Positions 17,999 to 26,280 of a DNA stretch of 64,000 bases are shown one piece after another. Below the pieces are notes generated by a model. It was not told the DNA's origin. It searched no databases and worked only from the letters and a program-made list of their open reading frames with translations. Source of the stretch: Chloroflexota bacterium (GTDB lineage: Bacteria > Chloroflexota > UBA11872); assembly GCA_022824495.1 (NCBI GenBank), contig JAJDZU010000018.1, positions 37,304-101,303 on the forward strand. Reading direction: 5' to 3'. The stretch's first letter is position 1. Each line of letters begins with the position of its first letter. Made by a program: the position numbers and the translations under genes.

Positions 17999-20101
17999 TC
18001 ACTCGTCCGTGCAATGGACCACCGCCACGTCCCACTGCGGAATCACCAGCTCGAACCCGTTCTCCTCAACCTCAATGTCGCAGCCCCTCAGCAGGTCCCT
18101 CGCCCCACCAATCCGTTCCCTCGGCCGCAACCGGCACCGAGCCTCAGCCCGCTCTACGTTGAACACGAAGACCAGCCACCCACCCAGCCGCGACCGCCGC
18201 ACGATGGGAACCGCCCGGTCGCCCTCCACCGCCACCAGCGGCGTCACGCCCGCCTCCTGCGCCAGCCCCCGAACCAGGTCCGGCTGTCCCACGTCCCCGA
18301 ACCCCGCCGACAGCGTCAACCCGTACCACGTAAACCGCCCGTCCGCGCTCCGCACCGCCACCGTCTGACCCTCCAGCGTCGCAATTCCCCGCGTATCCCC
18401 CAGCGGCTCCAGCACCGCGTACCCGCACGGCGAGGTGATCGCCAACGTTCCATGCGGCGTCTCCAGCACGTTCCGCCCCTGCTCGATGTCGTACGCCGTC
18501 ACCGCCGAGACGTCCGCCACCCGCACGCCCAAGTCGTCGGCCAACACATCCGGCGGCCCGTAGCTCGACTGCCCGTCCGCCGAGTACATCCCGAAGCTGC
18601 CCTCTGCCACCAGCCGCGGCCCCTCGGGATCGGCCAGCGTCCGCCGCACGTTCTCCCGCGTCGCCTCGTCCATCAGCGCCACGTTCGGCAGGAACAGTTG
18701 CCGGTACCCCGACCAGTCCATCCGCGGCGAGATCACGTCCGGCGTGATTCCCTGCGTCCACAGCGCCCGGTAGGTCCCCCGCACGTCGGCCAGGAACCGA
18801 TCGTCCTCGTCGTTGTAATCGAACATCTCCTGCGACTCGGGGTGATAGACCACGCCCACCTCGGCCCGCGGGCACTCCAGCGGCAGGTGCTCGCTCAGCG
18901 CGTCGATCTGCTCGGTCGCCCGCGCCACCGCCTCGAATCGCTCGGTCGGCTGCCCGTCCAACGCCGCCAGGTTGTACCCCGGCGACTCGAAGCTCATGTA
19001 CTCCGGCCGGTACTGCCAGAACATCGCCCCCGCCGCCCCGCAGGCCAGCGTCATCCACAGCAGCGTCGTCAGTTCACGCGGGTCCGCCTGCTTCTTCCAG
19101 GTCACCCCGCCCGGCGACATCCCCGCGTAGATCTCCTCGTTCCACCAGCGCCCGTGCTTCCCCGCGCTCCGCGACCAGTCGAAGCTGAACGCCCGGTCCG
19201 CGACCTGGTACGGGTCCTCCACGGTCAGCAGGTTGCTCGAGGGCATCGACATCCCCCAGCTATCCGCCACCGCCGCGCAGCGCTCGTCCCACGGCCGCGG
19301 ATACCACGCCCCGTGCGTTCGCGTCTCGTGCACCGGGTCCAGCCGCTTCGTCTCGTCGATCATCCATTGCAGGTGCCCCGCCAGGTTCTCGTAGTGGAAC
19401 TGCCGGTACAGCAGCATCTCCACCGGACTCGCGTTCGAACGCGGCGGTTCCACGTCCTCCCAGCGCCGGAAGCGACGCAGCAAGCGCTCGTTCAGTTCGT
19501 CCAGTGTGAACCGCTCCAGCAGCCAGTCCTCGTACCGGGCCAGCGTGTGCGGGCAGTAACAGGGCAGTCCATCGGTCTGCCGGCTGAACGCCGACGAAAT
19601 GGCAATCCCGTCCCACAACCCCCAGATCAGCAGGCTCGGTCGATCGCGGTACCGCGTCACCACGTGCTCGATCAACGCTCCGCCGAACTGTCGCCAGAGC
19701 GGGTGGTCGTAGCAGTGAATCTGCGAGCCCTGCGGCATCGCCGCGCTCGCCACCGGCGTCGCAGCCCGTCCCCGCTGGTTGACCACCCGCATGTCCGGGA
19801 AGTCGCGCGTCATCCACTCCGGACCCGCCCCGTGCGTCGCCAGCGCCATGTCCAGCCATACGTAGAGGTCGTGCTTCTCTGCCAGGTCGAAGAGCCGGTC
19901 GAACTCTTCCAACTCGTACTGCCCCGGCCGCGGCTCCATCCAGTTCCACATCGTGAAACTGCGCACGATCCGCATCCCCGAAGCCCGGATCCGTCTCAGA
20001 TCCTCGTCCCACACCTCCGTCTTCGGCGTCGGCGCCCGGTAGTACTCCACTCCCACCGGAAACGGAACCCCGGGAATCCCGAATCCCTCATCGGCAGCCA
20101 T
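17999..20101 (-). CDS. GH42-like beta-galactosidase family protein
   Basis: The 700-residue product has the GH42 layout: an N-terminal barrel (VGVEYYRAP; MRIVRSFTMWNWMEPRPGQY), a middle flavodoxin-like trimerisation domain (VGVVYHPES; LFLPNVALMD) and a C-terminal beta domain. The stretch RWWNEEIYAG can supply the nucleophile Glu. The acid/base position, normally in an Asn-Glu pair after a WH motif, reads WGLWDG here, so classical hydrolysis is doubtful. GGAGG lies 11 bases before ATG 20101. It heads a two-gene unit with the sialidase-like gene. A substrate among beta-linked glycans is inferred only. Confidence 0.8.
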   Translation of the reverse strand: MAADEGFGIPGVPFPVGVEYYRAPTPKTEVWDEDLRRIRASGMRIVRSFTMWNWMEPRPGQYELEEFDRLFDLAEKHDLYVWLDMALATHGAGPEWMTRDFPDMRVVNQRGRAATPVASAAMPQGSQIHCYDHPLWRQFGGALIEHVVTRYRDRPSLLIWGLWDGIAISSAFSRQTDGLPCYCPHTLARYEDWLLERFTLDELNERLLRRFRRWEDVEPPRSNASPVEMLLYRQFHYENLAGHLQWMIDETKRLDPVHETRTHGAWYPRPWDERCAAVADSWGMSMPSSNLLTVEDPYQVADRAFSFDWSRSAGKHGRWWNEEIYAGMSPGGVTWKKQADPRELTTLLWMTLACGAAGAMFWQYRPEYMSFESPGYNLAALDGQPTERFEAVARATEQIDALSEHLPLECPRAEVGVVYHPESQEMFDYNDEDDRFLADVRGTYRALWTQGITPDVISPRMDWSGYRQLFLPNVALMDEATRENVRRTLADPEGPRLVAEGSFGMYSADGQSSYGPPDVLADDLGVRVADVSAVTAYDIEQGRNVLETPHGTLAITSPCGYAVLEPLGDTRGIATLEGQTVAVRSADGRFTWYGLTLSAGFGDVGQPDLVRGLAQEAGVTPLVAVEGDRAVPIVRRSRLGGWLVFVFNVERAEARCRLRPRERIGGARDLLRGCDIEVEENGFELVIPQWDVAVVHCTDE

Positions 20102-20133
20102 GGAACGACTCGCCTCCACCTGGCCGGAAGCCG

Positions 20134-20361
20134 CTACAGCGTCTGCGACGACTTGAACCGGCCCGCGCCGTCCTTCTCGGCGCCGGGGAAGCTATAACCG
20201 CCCGGCTTGCGCTTCTCCTCCTCGCCGCAGGCGGAAACGATAGCCAGCGTCGCGGTACCAACGGCCAGCAGGACGGCAAGCCGGCGACGAGATAGCCGGA
20301 CGCCGACGGTTGCTGGGTCGGCGTGAAGGGCGGATGCCTTGAGCCGGTCAGGTGCCATCAT
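20134..20361 (-). CDS. Small Tat lipoprotein, FPGA-x-KD family, copy 1
   Basis: A 75-residue product with a twin-arginine signal (LSRRRLAVLLAVG), lipobox VSAC and a tail GYSFPGAEKDGAGRFKSS. The tail motif YxFPGAxKDxxGxY recurs in two further small genes at 21679 and 22018. GGGAG seven bases before ATG 20361 sets the start, though ATG 20358 is adjacent. After lipidation only about 30 residues remain. It sits upstream of the GH42-like gene on the same strand and diverges from the Gfo/Idh/MocA gene. Function unknown. Confidence 0.75.
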   Translation of the reverse strand: MMAPDRLKASALHADPATVGVRLSRRRLAVLLAVGTATLAIVSACGEEEKRKPGGYSFPGAEKDGAGRFKSSQTL

Positions 20362-20576
20362 CTCTTCACTCCCGTGCGAGTGCGTGGGCAATCAGGTCGG
20401 CGTTCGGTGCATGCACGTTCGACCCATCCATGCGCCCGGGCGGCGACCTGACCGGAGGCTGCACGCCCTACAGGGTACGCCGCTGGACATTGCGCATCTA
20501 TTGGGCGGATCAACAAGCCGGATATAGTGGCTATTCGGGCCACGAAACATCGGCCCGTCACCCGGGAGCCGCAGTC

Positions 20577-21623
20577 ATGCTCCGCGTTGGAATCATCGGT
20601 CTTGGCGGCATTTCCCGGTCTCACGGCGACGCCATCGAAACCCTGCCCAACGTCGAAATCGCCGCCGCCGCCGACCTCCTCGAGGCCCCGCGTCAGGCCT
20701 TCTACGACCGCTACGAAGTCCCCCGCGCCTACCCCAACCACACCGAGCTGCTCAAGGACGACGAAGTCGACGCCGTCGCCGTCACCCTCGGCCATCAGCT
20801 CCACCACCGCCTCACCGTCGACGCCCTCAACGCCGGCAAGCACGTGCTCGTCGAGAAGCCCATGGCCCTCTCGCTGGAACAGTGCGACGAGATGATCGAG
20901 GCCGCCCGCCGCAACAACGTCAAGCTCATGGTCGGCCTCACCCAGCATTTCCTCGGCCCCAACATGAAGGCCAAGGAGATCCTCGACTCCGGCGAGCTTG
21001 GCCCCCTGATCACCGTGGTCTGCTACTCCGTCAAGAACTGGGGCTACGTCAACCGTCGGCCCCAGTACCGCAGCCGCTTCCACGGCGGCGGCTATTGGAT
21101 GACCAACGGCGTCCACATGGTCGACCGTCTCACCTGGCTCGTCGGCTCCCAGGCCGCCCGCGTCAAGGCCCGCATTGGAACCAAGAGCCACTACCAGGCC
21201 GGCGACGACTACGGTGTCGCCTTCGTCGACTACAAGAACGGCGTCCCCGGCATCGCCATCGCCATCGGCTACCGCGATGGCGCGCCGAACTACCAGTCCG
21301 AAATTATCTGCGCGAGGGGCGGTATCCGCATTAGCGGCTCGGGCGACCGCTTCGTCGCCGTCGGCCAGGGCAACGAATGGACCCGCGTCCCCTTCGAGGA
21401 TCCACCCGCCGGCATGACCGAGGAATGGCGCGCCTTCGCCCGCTCCATTGAGGAAGACCTGGAACCGCCAACCTCCGGAGAGTGGGGTCGCCACATCATG
21501 GAAATTCTCTTCGCCGCCGAACGCTCGTCGATCACCGGCCAGCAGGTCACGCTTGCAACGGGAACCCAATACAACGTCCAGACCACCGGCCAGGTCATCT
21601 GCCAGGACCATGGTTGGGTCTAG
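20577..21623 (+). CDS. Gfo/Idh/MocA-family oxidoreductase
   Basis: The 348-residue product has an N-terminal Rossmann fold (VGIIGLGGISRSH), the family's EKPMA motif with its catalytic Lys, and a C-terminal alpha/beta domain containing GGGYWMTNGVHMVDRL, where the His fits the usual catalytic site. These enzymes oxidise or reduce sugars and inositols with NAD(P). A GGGAG lies upstream of ATG 20577; an upstream extension of the frame has no support. The neighbours fit a role in sugar breakdown. Confidence 0.88.
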   Translation: MLRVGIIGLGGISRSHGDAIETLPNVEIAAAADLLEAPRQAFYDRYEVPRAYPNHTELLKDDEVDAVAVTLGHQLHHRLTVDALNAGKHVLVEKPMALSLEQCDEMIEAARRNNVKLMVGLTQHFLGPNMKAKEILDSGELGPLITVVCYSVKNWGYVNRRPQYRSRFHGGGYWMTNGVHMVDRLTWLVGSQAARVKARIGTKSHYQAGDDYGVAFVDYKNGVPGIAIAIGYRDGAPNYQSEIICARGGIRISGSGDRFVAVGQGNEWTRVPFEDPPAGMTEEWRAFARSIEEDLEPPTSGEWGRHIMEILFAAERSSITGQQVTLATGTQYNVQTTGQVICQDHGWV

Positions 21624-21627
21624 AGTT

Positions 21628-22020
21628 GTCGCACCGACCGCCGGCTTCATCGCCGCACCCACGCAGGAGCGCAAGCCCATGACCGCACCCGACCTGCAAC
21701 GAAATCTCGAACTCGCCGACGGCCGGATTCCCCGCCGCCGCGTCGTCGTCCTGCTCGCCGCCTCCGCCGCCAGCCTTGCCACCCTGGCCGGTTGTGGCGG
21801 CGAGCAAGAACTCACCCGCGACAACTATGAGTTCCCTGGCGCCAGAAAGGACAGCACCGGCAACTACCAGATGCGCAACGCCCAGTAGCGCTGTCCGTGA
21901 GCCGCTGAGTCGCGCGCCTTGGCCTCAACGCCACTACGGTTAGAGTCCTCGGCTAGTAAATTGGGCGTCGTACCCACCGCCGGCCGCAATGCCGCCTCTA
22001 CCCACGAAGGAATCCAAATG
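21628..22020 (+). repeat. Duplicated leader upstream of small lipoprotein copies 2 and 3
   Basis: The bases before copy 2 (21628-21681) and copy 3 (21967-22020) align with few differences: GTCG(C/T)ACC(G/C)ACCGCCGGC, then GCCGC, then ACCCACG(C/A)(A/G)GGA before the start. This shows that a unit of about 250 bases, leader plus gene, was tandemly duplicated. Confidence 0.65.
21679..21888 (+). CDS. Small Tat lipoprotein, FPGA-x-KD family, copy 2
   Basis: A 69-residue product: IPRRRVVVLLAASAASLATLAGC (read as twin arginines, hydrophobic core, lipobox), then a charged spacer and YEFPGARKDSTGNYQMR. AGGAG lies nine bases before the ATG. It follows the Gfo/Idh/MocA gene by 55 bases and is a tandem neighbour of copy 3. 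The pair also shares its upstream leader, so this is a recent duplication. No family assignment. Confidence 0.75.
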   Translation: MTAPDLQRNLELADGRIPRRRVVVLLAASAASLATLAGCGGEQELTRDNYEFPGARKDSTGNYQMRNAQ

Positions 22021-22212
22021 AAGGCTCCGGCTCCTCGCCCTGCTGGCCAACTCTCCCGCCGCCGTCTTGGCGTCCTGCTCGCCGCCTCCACTGCGGCGCT
22101 GGCCGCCCTCGCCGCTTGTGGCGGCGAAGAGAAACTCACCCGCGACGACTACTCCTTCCCGGGCGCCGAGAAAGACGCCAGCGGCAACTACAAGATGCGC
22201 GGCTTCCGCTAG
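22018..22212 (+). CDS. Small Tat lipoprotein, FPGA-x-KD family, copy 3
   Basis: A 64-residue product: LSRRRLGVLLAASTAALAAL, lipobox LAAC, GGEEKLTRDD and YSFPGAEKDASGNYKMRG. A GAAGGA precedes the ATG by seven bases. About 30 residues would remain on the outside after processing. It precedes the Baeyer-Villiger monooxygenase gene on the same strand by 131 bases. Function unknown; a partner or anchor role for a neighbouring enzyme is only a guess. Confidence 0.75.
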   Translation: MKAPAPRPAGQLSRRRLGVLLAASTAALAALAACGGEEKLTRDDYSFPGAEKDASGNYKMRGFR

Positions 22213-22343
22213 ACCGGGGAGCCCCACACCCACCCAATCCAGTCGCCTGCGGCCTCGCGGACATCCGACTGCGCGTACAGTAGGACCGCGTTGAACCAGG
22301 TCGTGCGAGCCGGTCGAATGCCTGCAACTGAAGAGGCAATCAA

Positions 22344-23990
22344 GTGGCTGGCTTGAACAACGGCGCTGACTTCGACGCCGTCGTCATCGGCGCCGGCTTC
22401 TCCGGACTCGGGATGCTCCACCGGCTCCGCGACGTCATGGGCCTCTCGGTCCAGGTCTACGAGACCGGCAGCGGCGTCGGCGGCACCTGGTACTGGAATC
22501 GCTACCCCGGCGCCCGCTGCGACTCCGAGAGCTACATCTACTGCTTCTCGTTTTCGAAAGAACTGCTCCAGGACTGGACCTGGAGCGGCAAGTTCCCCGA
22601 GCAGCCCGAAATCCTCGCCTACCTCGAGCACGTCGCCGACCGGTTCGATCTCCGCCGCAACATCCGGTTCAACACCCGCGTCACAGGAGCCACGTTTCGG
22701 GAAGACACCAACCGCTGGCAGATCGAAACCGACCAGGGCGATCGCGTCACCGCCCGATACCTCATCACCGGCATCGGCTGCATCTCCACCGGCAACGTTC
22801 CCAACATCGAGGGCCTGGACTCCTTCCAGGGTGACTGGCACCACACCGGCGCCTGGCCCCACGACCCCGTCGACTTCTCGGGCAAGCGCGTCGCCGTCAT
22901 CGGCACCGGCTCCAGCGGCGTCCAGTCCATCCCAGTCATCGCCCGCCAGGCCGGGAGCCTCACCGTCTTCCAGCGCACGCCCCAGTTCACCGTCCCCGCC
23001 CGCCACCGCGCCGCCGACCGCCAATTCATCGAGGAAGAGGTCAAACCCAACTACCAGGAAATCCTCGAAAGAGCCCGCTGGGGCCAGGGCGGCGGCCCCC
23101 ACGACCCGGTCGAGCGTTCGGCCCTCGACTACCCCGAAGCTGAGCGCAACCAGATCTACGAGGAGCAGTGGGCCCTGGGCGGTTACGACTTCATTGCCCG
23201 GTCATTTGCCGACGTCATGACCGACAAGGCCGCCAACGACACCGCCGCCGACTTCATCCGCAACAAGATCCGCCAGATCGTCAAAGACCCCGAGACCAGC
23301 CGCAAGCTCCTCCCCCACGACCACCCCTTCGGCGCCAAGCGAGCTCTGCTCGACACCAACTACTACGCCACCTACAACCGCGACAACGTCCGCCTCGTCG
23401 ACCTGCGCTCCACTCCCATCCGGCGGATCACGCCCACCGGCATCCAAACCTCCGAGCGGGGCTTCGAATTCGACATCATCGTCTTCGCCACCGGCTTCGA
23501 CGCCATGACCGGCACCTTCTTCAAGATCGACATCCGCGGCCGCAACGGCCTGGCGCTACGCGACAAGTGGGCCGAGGGCCCAAAGACCTACCTCGGACTC
23601 CAGGTCGCCGGCTTCCCCAACATGTTCATGATCACCGGCCCCGGCAGCCCCTCCGTCCTCAGCAACATGCCCGTCAGCATCGAACAGCACATCGACTTCA
23701 TCGCCGACTTCATCACCTGGATGCGCGAGCGAGGTATAGAGACCGCCGAAGCTGACCCCCAGGCCGAAGAAGCCTGGGTCGCCCACGTCAACGAAGTTGC
23801 CGACACCACCCTCTACGTCCTCGCCAACTCCTGGTACCTCGGCGCCAACATCCCCGGCAAACCCCGCGTCTTCATGCCCTACCCCGGCGGCGTCGGCCCC
23901 TACCGCCAAAAATGCAACGAAGTAGCCCGCCACGGTTACCGGGGCTTCATACTCACCAGACCAGCAACCAACCACCATCCAGTCAGCTAG
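22344..23990 (+). CDS. Baeyer-Villiger flavin monooxygenase
   Basis: The 548-residue FAD/NADPH enzyme inserts oxygen next to a ketone carbonyl to give an ester or lactone. It shows the FAD motif GAGFSG (17-22), GTWYWNRYPGARCD, the BVMO fingerprint FxGxxxHxxxWP as FQGDWHHTGAWP, and the NADPH motif GTGSSG. This resembles cyclohexanone and phenylacetone monooxygenases. The start is GTG 22344. Substrate unknown; an esterase partner is not adjacent. Codon use is that of the host, in contrast to the AT-richer region that follows. Confidence 0.92.
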   Translation: MAGLNNGADFDAVVIGAGFSGLGMLHRLRDVMGLSVQVYETGSGVGGTWYWNRYPGARCDSESYIYCFSFSKELLQDWTWSGKFPEQPEILAYLEHVADRFDLRRNIRFNTRVTGATFREDTNRWQIETDQGDRVTARYLITGIGCISTGNVPNIEGLDSFQGDWHHTGAWPHDPVDFSGKRVAVIGTGSSGVQSIPVIARQAGSLTVFQRTPQFTVPARHRAADRQFIEEEVKPNYQEILERARWGQGGGPHDPVERSALDYPEAERNQIYEEQWALGGYDFIARSFADVMTDKAANDTAADFIRNKIRQIVKDPETSRKLLPHDHPFGAKRALLDTNYYATYNRDNVRLVDLRSTPIRRITPTGIQTSERGFEFDIIVFATGFDAMTGTFFKIDIRGRNGLALRDKWAEGPKTYLGLQVAGFPNMFMITGPGSPSVLSNMPVSIEQHIDFIADFITWMRERGIETAEADPQAEEAWVAHVNEVADTTLYVLANSWYLGANIPGKPRVFMPYPGGVGPYRQKCNEVARHGYRGFILTRPATNHHPVS

Positions 23991-24383
23991 CGCCCTTCTT
24001 CCGGTCAGGCAAGACTCGCCTTCTGCGTACAAAGCGAGAGCCTCAGTCTTAAGTGTTTCCAAGGAAGCCCGGATGACATACACGAATTCCTCGGCCGTGA
24101 CGAACTATGTCCAGTGCTCAACATCAGTCAGAACGTGCTTTCAGAGGCGAGCTTTAGCCGATGCAGATACCTCGTCATGTGCCAAGATCGGACACCGAGA
24201 CGCTAATCCAGCTTGGCCTTCAAACATTCTCTTGACATTTTCGTTCGTCGATAATATATTCCGTTTTGGTCGGGTAGTCTAGTCTGGGAACTGGAACGAA
24301 GGCAACCGCCAAGACTAGGCTTAAAGAGTTCACGTCAAAGAAAGTACCGTTTCAACCATGGGTCGCCGTGCCTTTCTGATGAA
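23991..24383. other. Spacer at the left edge of an AT-richer island
   Basis: No coding region is supported here. Base composition shifts from the GC-rich host style to a more AT-rich one. The spacer contains the promoter-like site at 24232-24260 and an untranslated leader of roughly 117 bases before the gene at 24384. A 69-codon frame at 24073 has no recognisable content. Confidence 0.6.
24232..24260 (+). promoter_or_regulatory. Consensus sigma-70 type promoter
   Basis: TTGACA at 24232-24237, a 17-base spacer, and TATATT at 24255-24260. This is close to perfect for a housekeeping promoter and lies about 125 bases upstream of the AbiGi-like gene. The match is seen; activity is inferred. Confidence 0.65.
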
Positions 24384-25220
24384 ATGACACAAGACTGGTT
24401 GAAGATCAAGCAGTCTAGGTCAGACCTTTCCGACTATCTGATACACTGGACGCGTGATTCGAGTGTAGACGGAGTAACTAAGTCACCATTCGAAGTATTG
24501 AAGTCTATCCTTAAATGTGGTTATCTTAGACCTTCATTCGCTCCGCGAACTAGTGTCTTCGGTCGAGGTACAAGACGTACGGTGCGAGGTCCGCATCCGG
24601 TAGTCTGCTTTACAGAGCAACCACTAAGCGCCTTTGTGAAATCTTGCAATACGTTACCTGATCGATACAGGCCATACGCTGTCGCCGTACGAAAAGACAG
24701 GCTCTTTGAGTACGGTGGGAGACCGGTCGTCTATGGCGACGAGGATCTCTTGGGCTCTTTGCCGGAGCATGAGAAGTTCTTATGGGTAGCGTTTAATCCG
24801 ATACCTAAATCTAGTCTTGGTGGATATCCGCTTGATTGGACACATGAGCGAGAATGGAGGAGCACTGTTAATGATTACAAGGTTACTGGACTCGGCACAT
24901 ACTTGACCGATGGAGTTCCGTTGCTTCTGCCTCAAACGGATAGCCATCGCTACTTACCGTGGGTTATAGTAAGCTCTACGGACGAGGCTGCCGAAATGAG
25001 GAGATGGGTCGAATCACTTGGTGAGTATAAGGGCGCTAATGTACTTCAGAGAGAATACCACAGGAATCTCAGATATGTGCCAATTGTACCGCTTGATGAG
25101 GTTAGAATGAGATTGTCGAAAGGAGAAAACTCTTGGGCTAGGATTGATACATTGCCGTATTCAGAATTGGAACCGAGTATTGCTGAGCAGTTTGAGCATC
25201 TCGGATGGGGTGGCATCTGA
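24384..25220 (+). CDS. AbiGi-like / DUF2971-type putative defence protein
   Basis: The 278-residue soluble product has LSDYLIHWTRD at the N-terminus, ILKCGYLRPS, VCFTEQPLSAFV and DWTHEREWR. This order (HWT or HFT, second-shell loop, CFTE-P-L, EREWR) is what I know from AbiGi/DUF2971 proteins linked to abortive phage resistance. Family assignment is by eye. The codon use is more AT-rich than that of the flanking genes. It lies next to a restriction-modification pair, which supports a defence role. No clear ribosome binding site was seen. Confidence 0.55.
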   Translation: MTQDWLKIKQSRSDLSDYLIHWTRDSSVDGVTKSPFEVLKSILKCGYLRPSFAPRTSVFGRGTRRTVRGPHPVVCFTEQPLSAFVKSCNTLPDRYRPYAVAVRKDRLFEYGGRPVVYGDEDLLGSLPEHEKFLWVAFNPIPKSSLGGYPLDWTHEREWRSTVNDYKVTGLGTYLTDGVPLLLPQTDSHRYLPWVIVSSTDEAAEMRRWVESLGEYKGANVLQREYHRNLRYVPIVPLDEVRMRLSKGENSWARIDTLPYSELEPSIAEQFEHLGWGGI

Positions 25221-25547
25221 TGTGAATTAAGCCGATCGTGTGATGACTAGGACGCAGAGTGAAGGCCAAGAGATTGTCCGGTGCTCTACCTATGATCGCG
25301 CGGATAGTGGCTTAGCTATAGGTGGCGGGGTTTGTTCTGATTAATGGCCGTAGTTGAGGCATTGATCGCAAGGCGGCTGATACTCTATAGCTGCCTGAAG
25401 ATCACATGCGACCTAGAGGATGTAGCGGTGATTGGTTATCGGACGCTGGCCACTTCCAGCCATGACGATTACTCAGAAAAGCGATTGCTCCAAATTCGGC
25501 GATCTATTCACCAGAGCAAACTCTCTTGATCAATTCGCTGCTTAGAG
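25221..25547. other. Spacer between defence genes
   Basis: The stretch between the AbiGi-like gene and the converging restriction gene has no supported gene. A 61-codon frame at 25344-25529 has no ribosome binding site or recognisable motif. Composition remains AT-richer than the host. Confidence 0.5.
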
Positions 25548-26264
25548 TCACCTGTGATTTACTGGGGTACAACGGCGCAGTAGTCCCGCAATGAATCGAT
25601 CGGCACTCAAGTCTGTGGCGGGCTCATGGTAATTCTTCGTATCGCCCGCATGATCTGAGTCAGATAACAGTAGGCAGGCAGAGGAGTAGAGACGCTCGCG
25701 CACGAGCTTTCGGAGAAGAATCTCGTATCGCTGTTCGTAAGAAGCACTCTTGAATTCCGGAAAGACATCAAAGTGGGGTTCCCTAACTGCAACACTTCTT
25801 CTGACCTCTTCGCAGTCCTCGAGTAGCAGAAGGTATCCAAGCCATGGCTCTGAGGAGTCTGCGAATGCTCCCTCGCGGTATGCCTGCCACAAGTCGGTGG
25901 CGTTGCCGATCGCTTCTTCCGCACGATTATTTGCATTGTTACCGAATGATGGACCGATATGAGCCTTCAATTCTACGACAGCGCAGAGGTCGCTGTCCGT
26001 AGCTACAATTAGATCCCACATCTTCGTCGGACGAAAGAACCCTGGCAGGTACGTGAGCGTACGCCGAATGTGAATGTGAGACTCGGACACTCCCGCGGAG
26101 ATCAGTTTTTCGCGAAGTGTATAGAGAAAGCCGTCAAGCTGCTTGCCGCCGACAACCTCTGCACGCCTGCCGGCATACGCGACGTCTTCAGCCGCAGTAG
26201 CTCTTCCCCTCCGCTCCCAAAAGTGCGCTACGGCGTTCCGAAAGTCCAGAGTTGATTCGGGCAC
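25548..26264 (-). CDS. PaeR7I/XhoI-type type II restriction endonuclease
   Basis: The 238-residue product matches the PaeR7I family over its length: FRNAVAHFWERR, GGKQLDGF, LPGFFRPTKMWDL, ELKAHIGPSFGNNANNR, DLWQAYREGAF and KLVRERLYSSACLL. The PD-(D/E)xK site is Asp84 with Glu98-x-Lys100. PaeR7I-family enzymes cut CTCGAG. The gene lies 16 bases downstream of the methyltransferase gene on the same strand, so the modification enzyme is made first. Target specificity is inferred from the family. Confidence 0.88.
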   Translation of the reverse strand: MPESTLDFRNAVAHFWERRGRATAAEDVAYAGRRAEVVGGKQLDGFLYTLREKLISAGVSESHIHIRRTLTYLPGFFRPTKMWDLIVATDSDLCAVVELKAHIGPSFGNNANNRAEEAIGNATDLWQAYREGAFADSSEPWLGYLLLLEDCEEVRRSVAVREPHFDVFPEFKSASYEQRYEILLRKLVRERLYSSACLLLSDSDHAGDTKNYHEPATDLSADRFIAGLLRRCTPVNHR

Positions 26265-26280
26265 TCGGCGCTCCTAGGCT

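Noticed and set aside
19260..20012. Glycine-rich frames antisense or out of frame to GH42-like and peptidase genes
   Set aside because: Typical third-position GC shadows of the real genes.
24073..24282. 69-codon frame in the spacer before the AbiGi-like gene
   Set aside because: No ribosome binding site or motif; it spans the promoter itself.
25344..25529. 61-codon frame next to the restriction gene, as a possible controller protein
   Set aside because: It lacks a helix-turn-helix pattern and a ribosome binding site.
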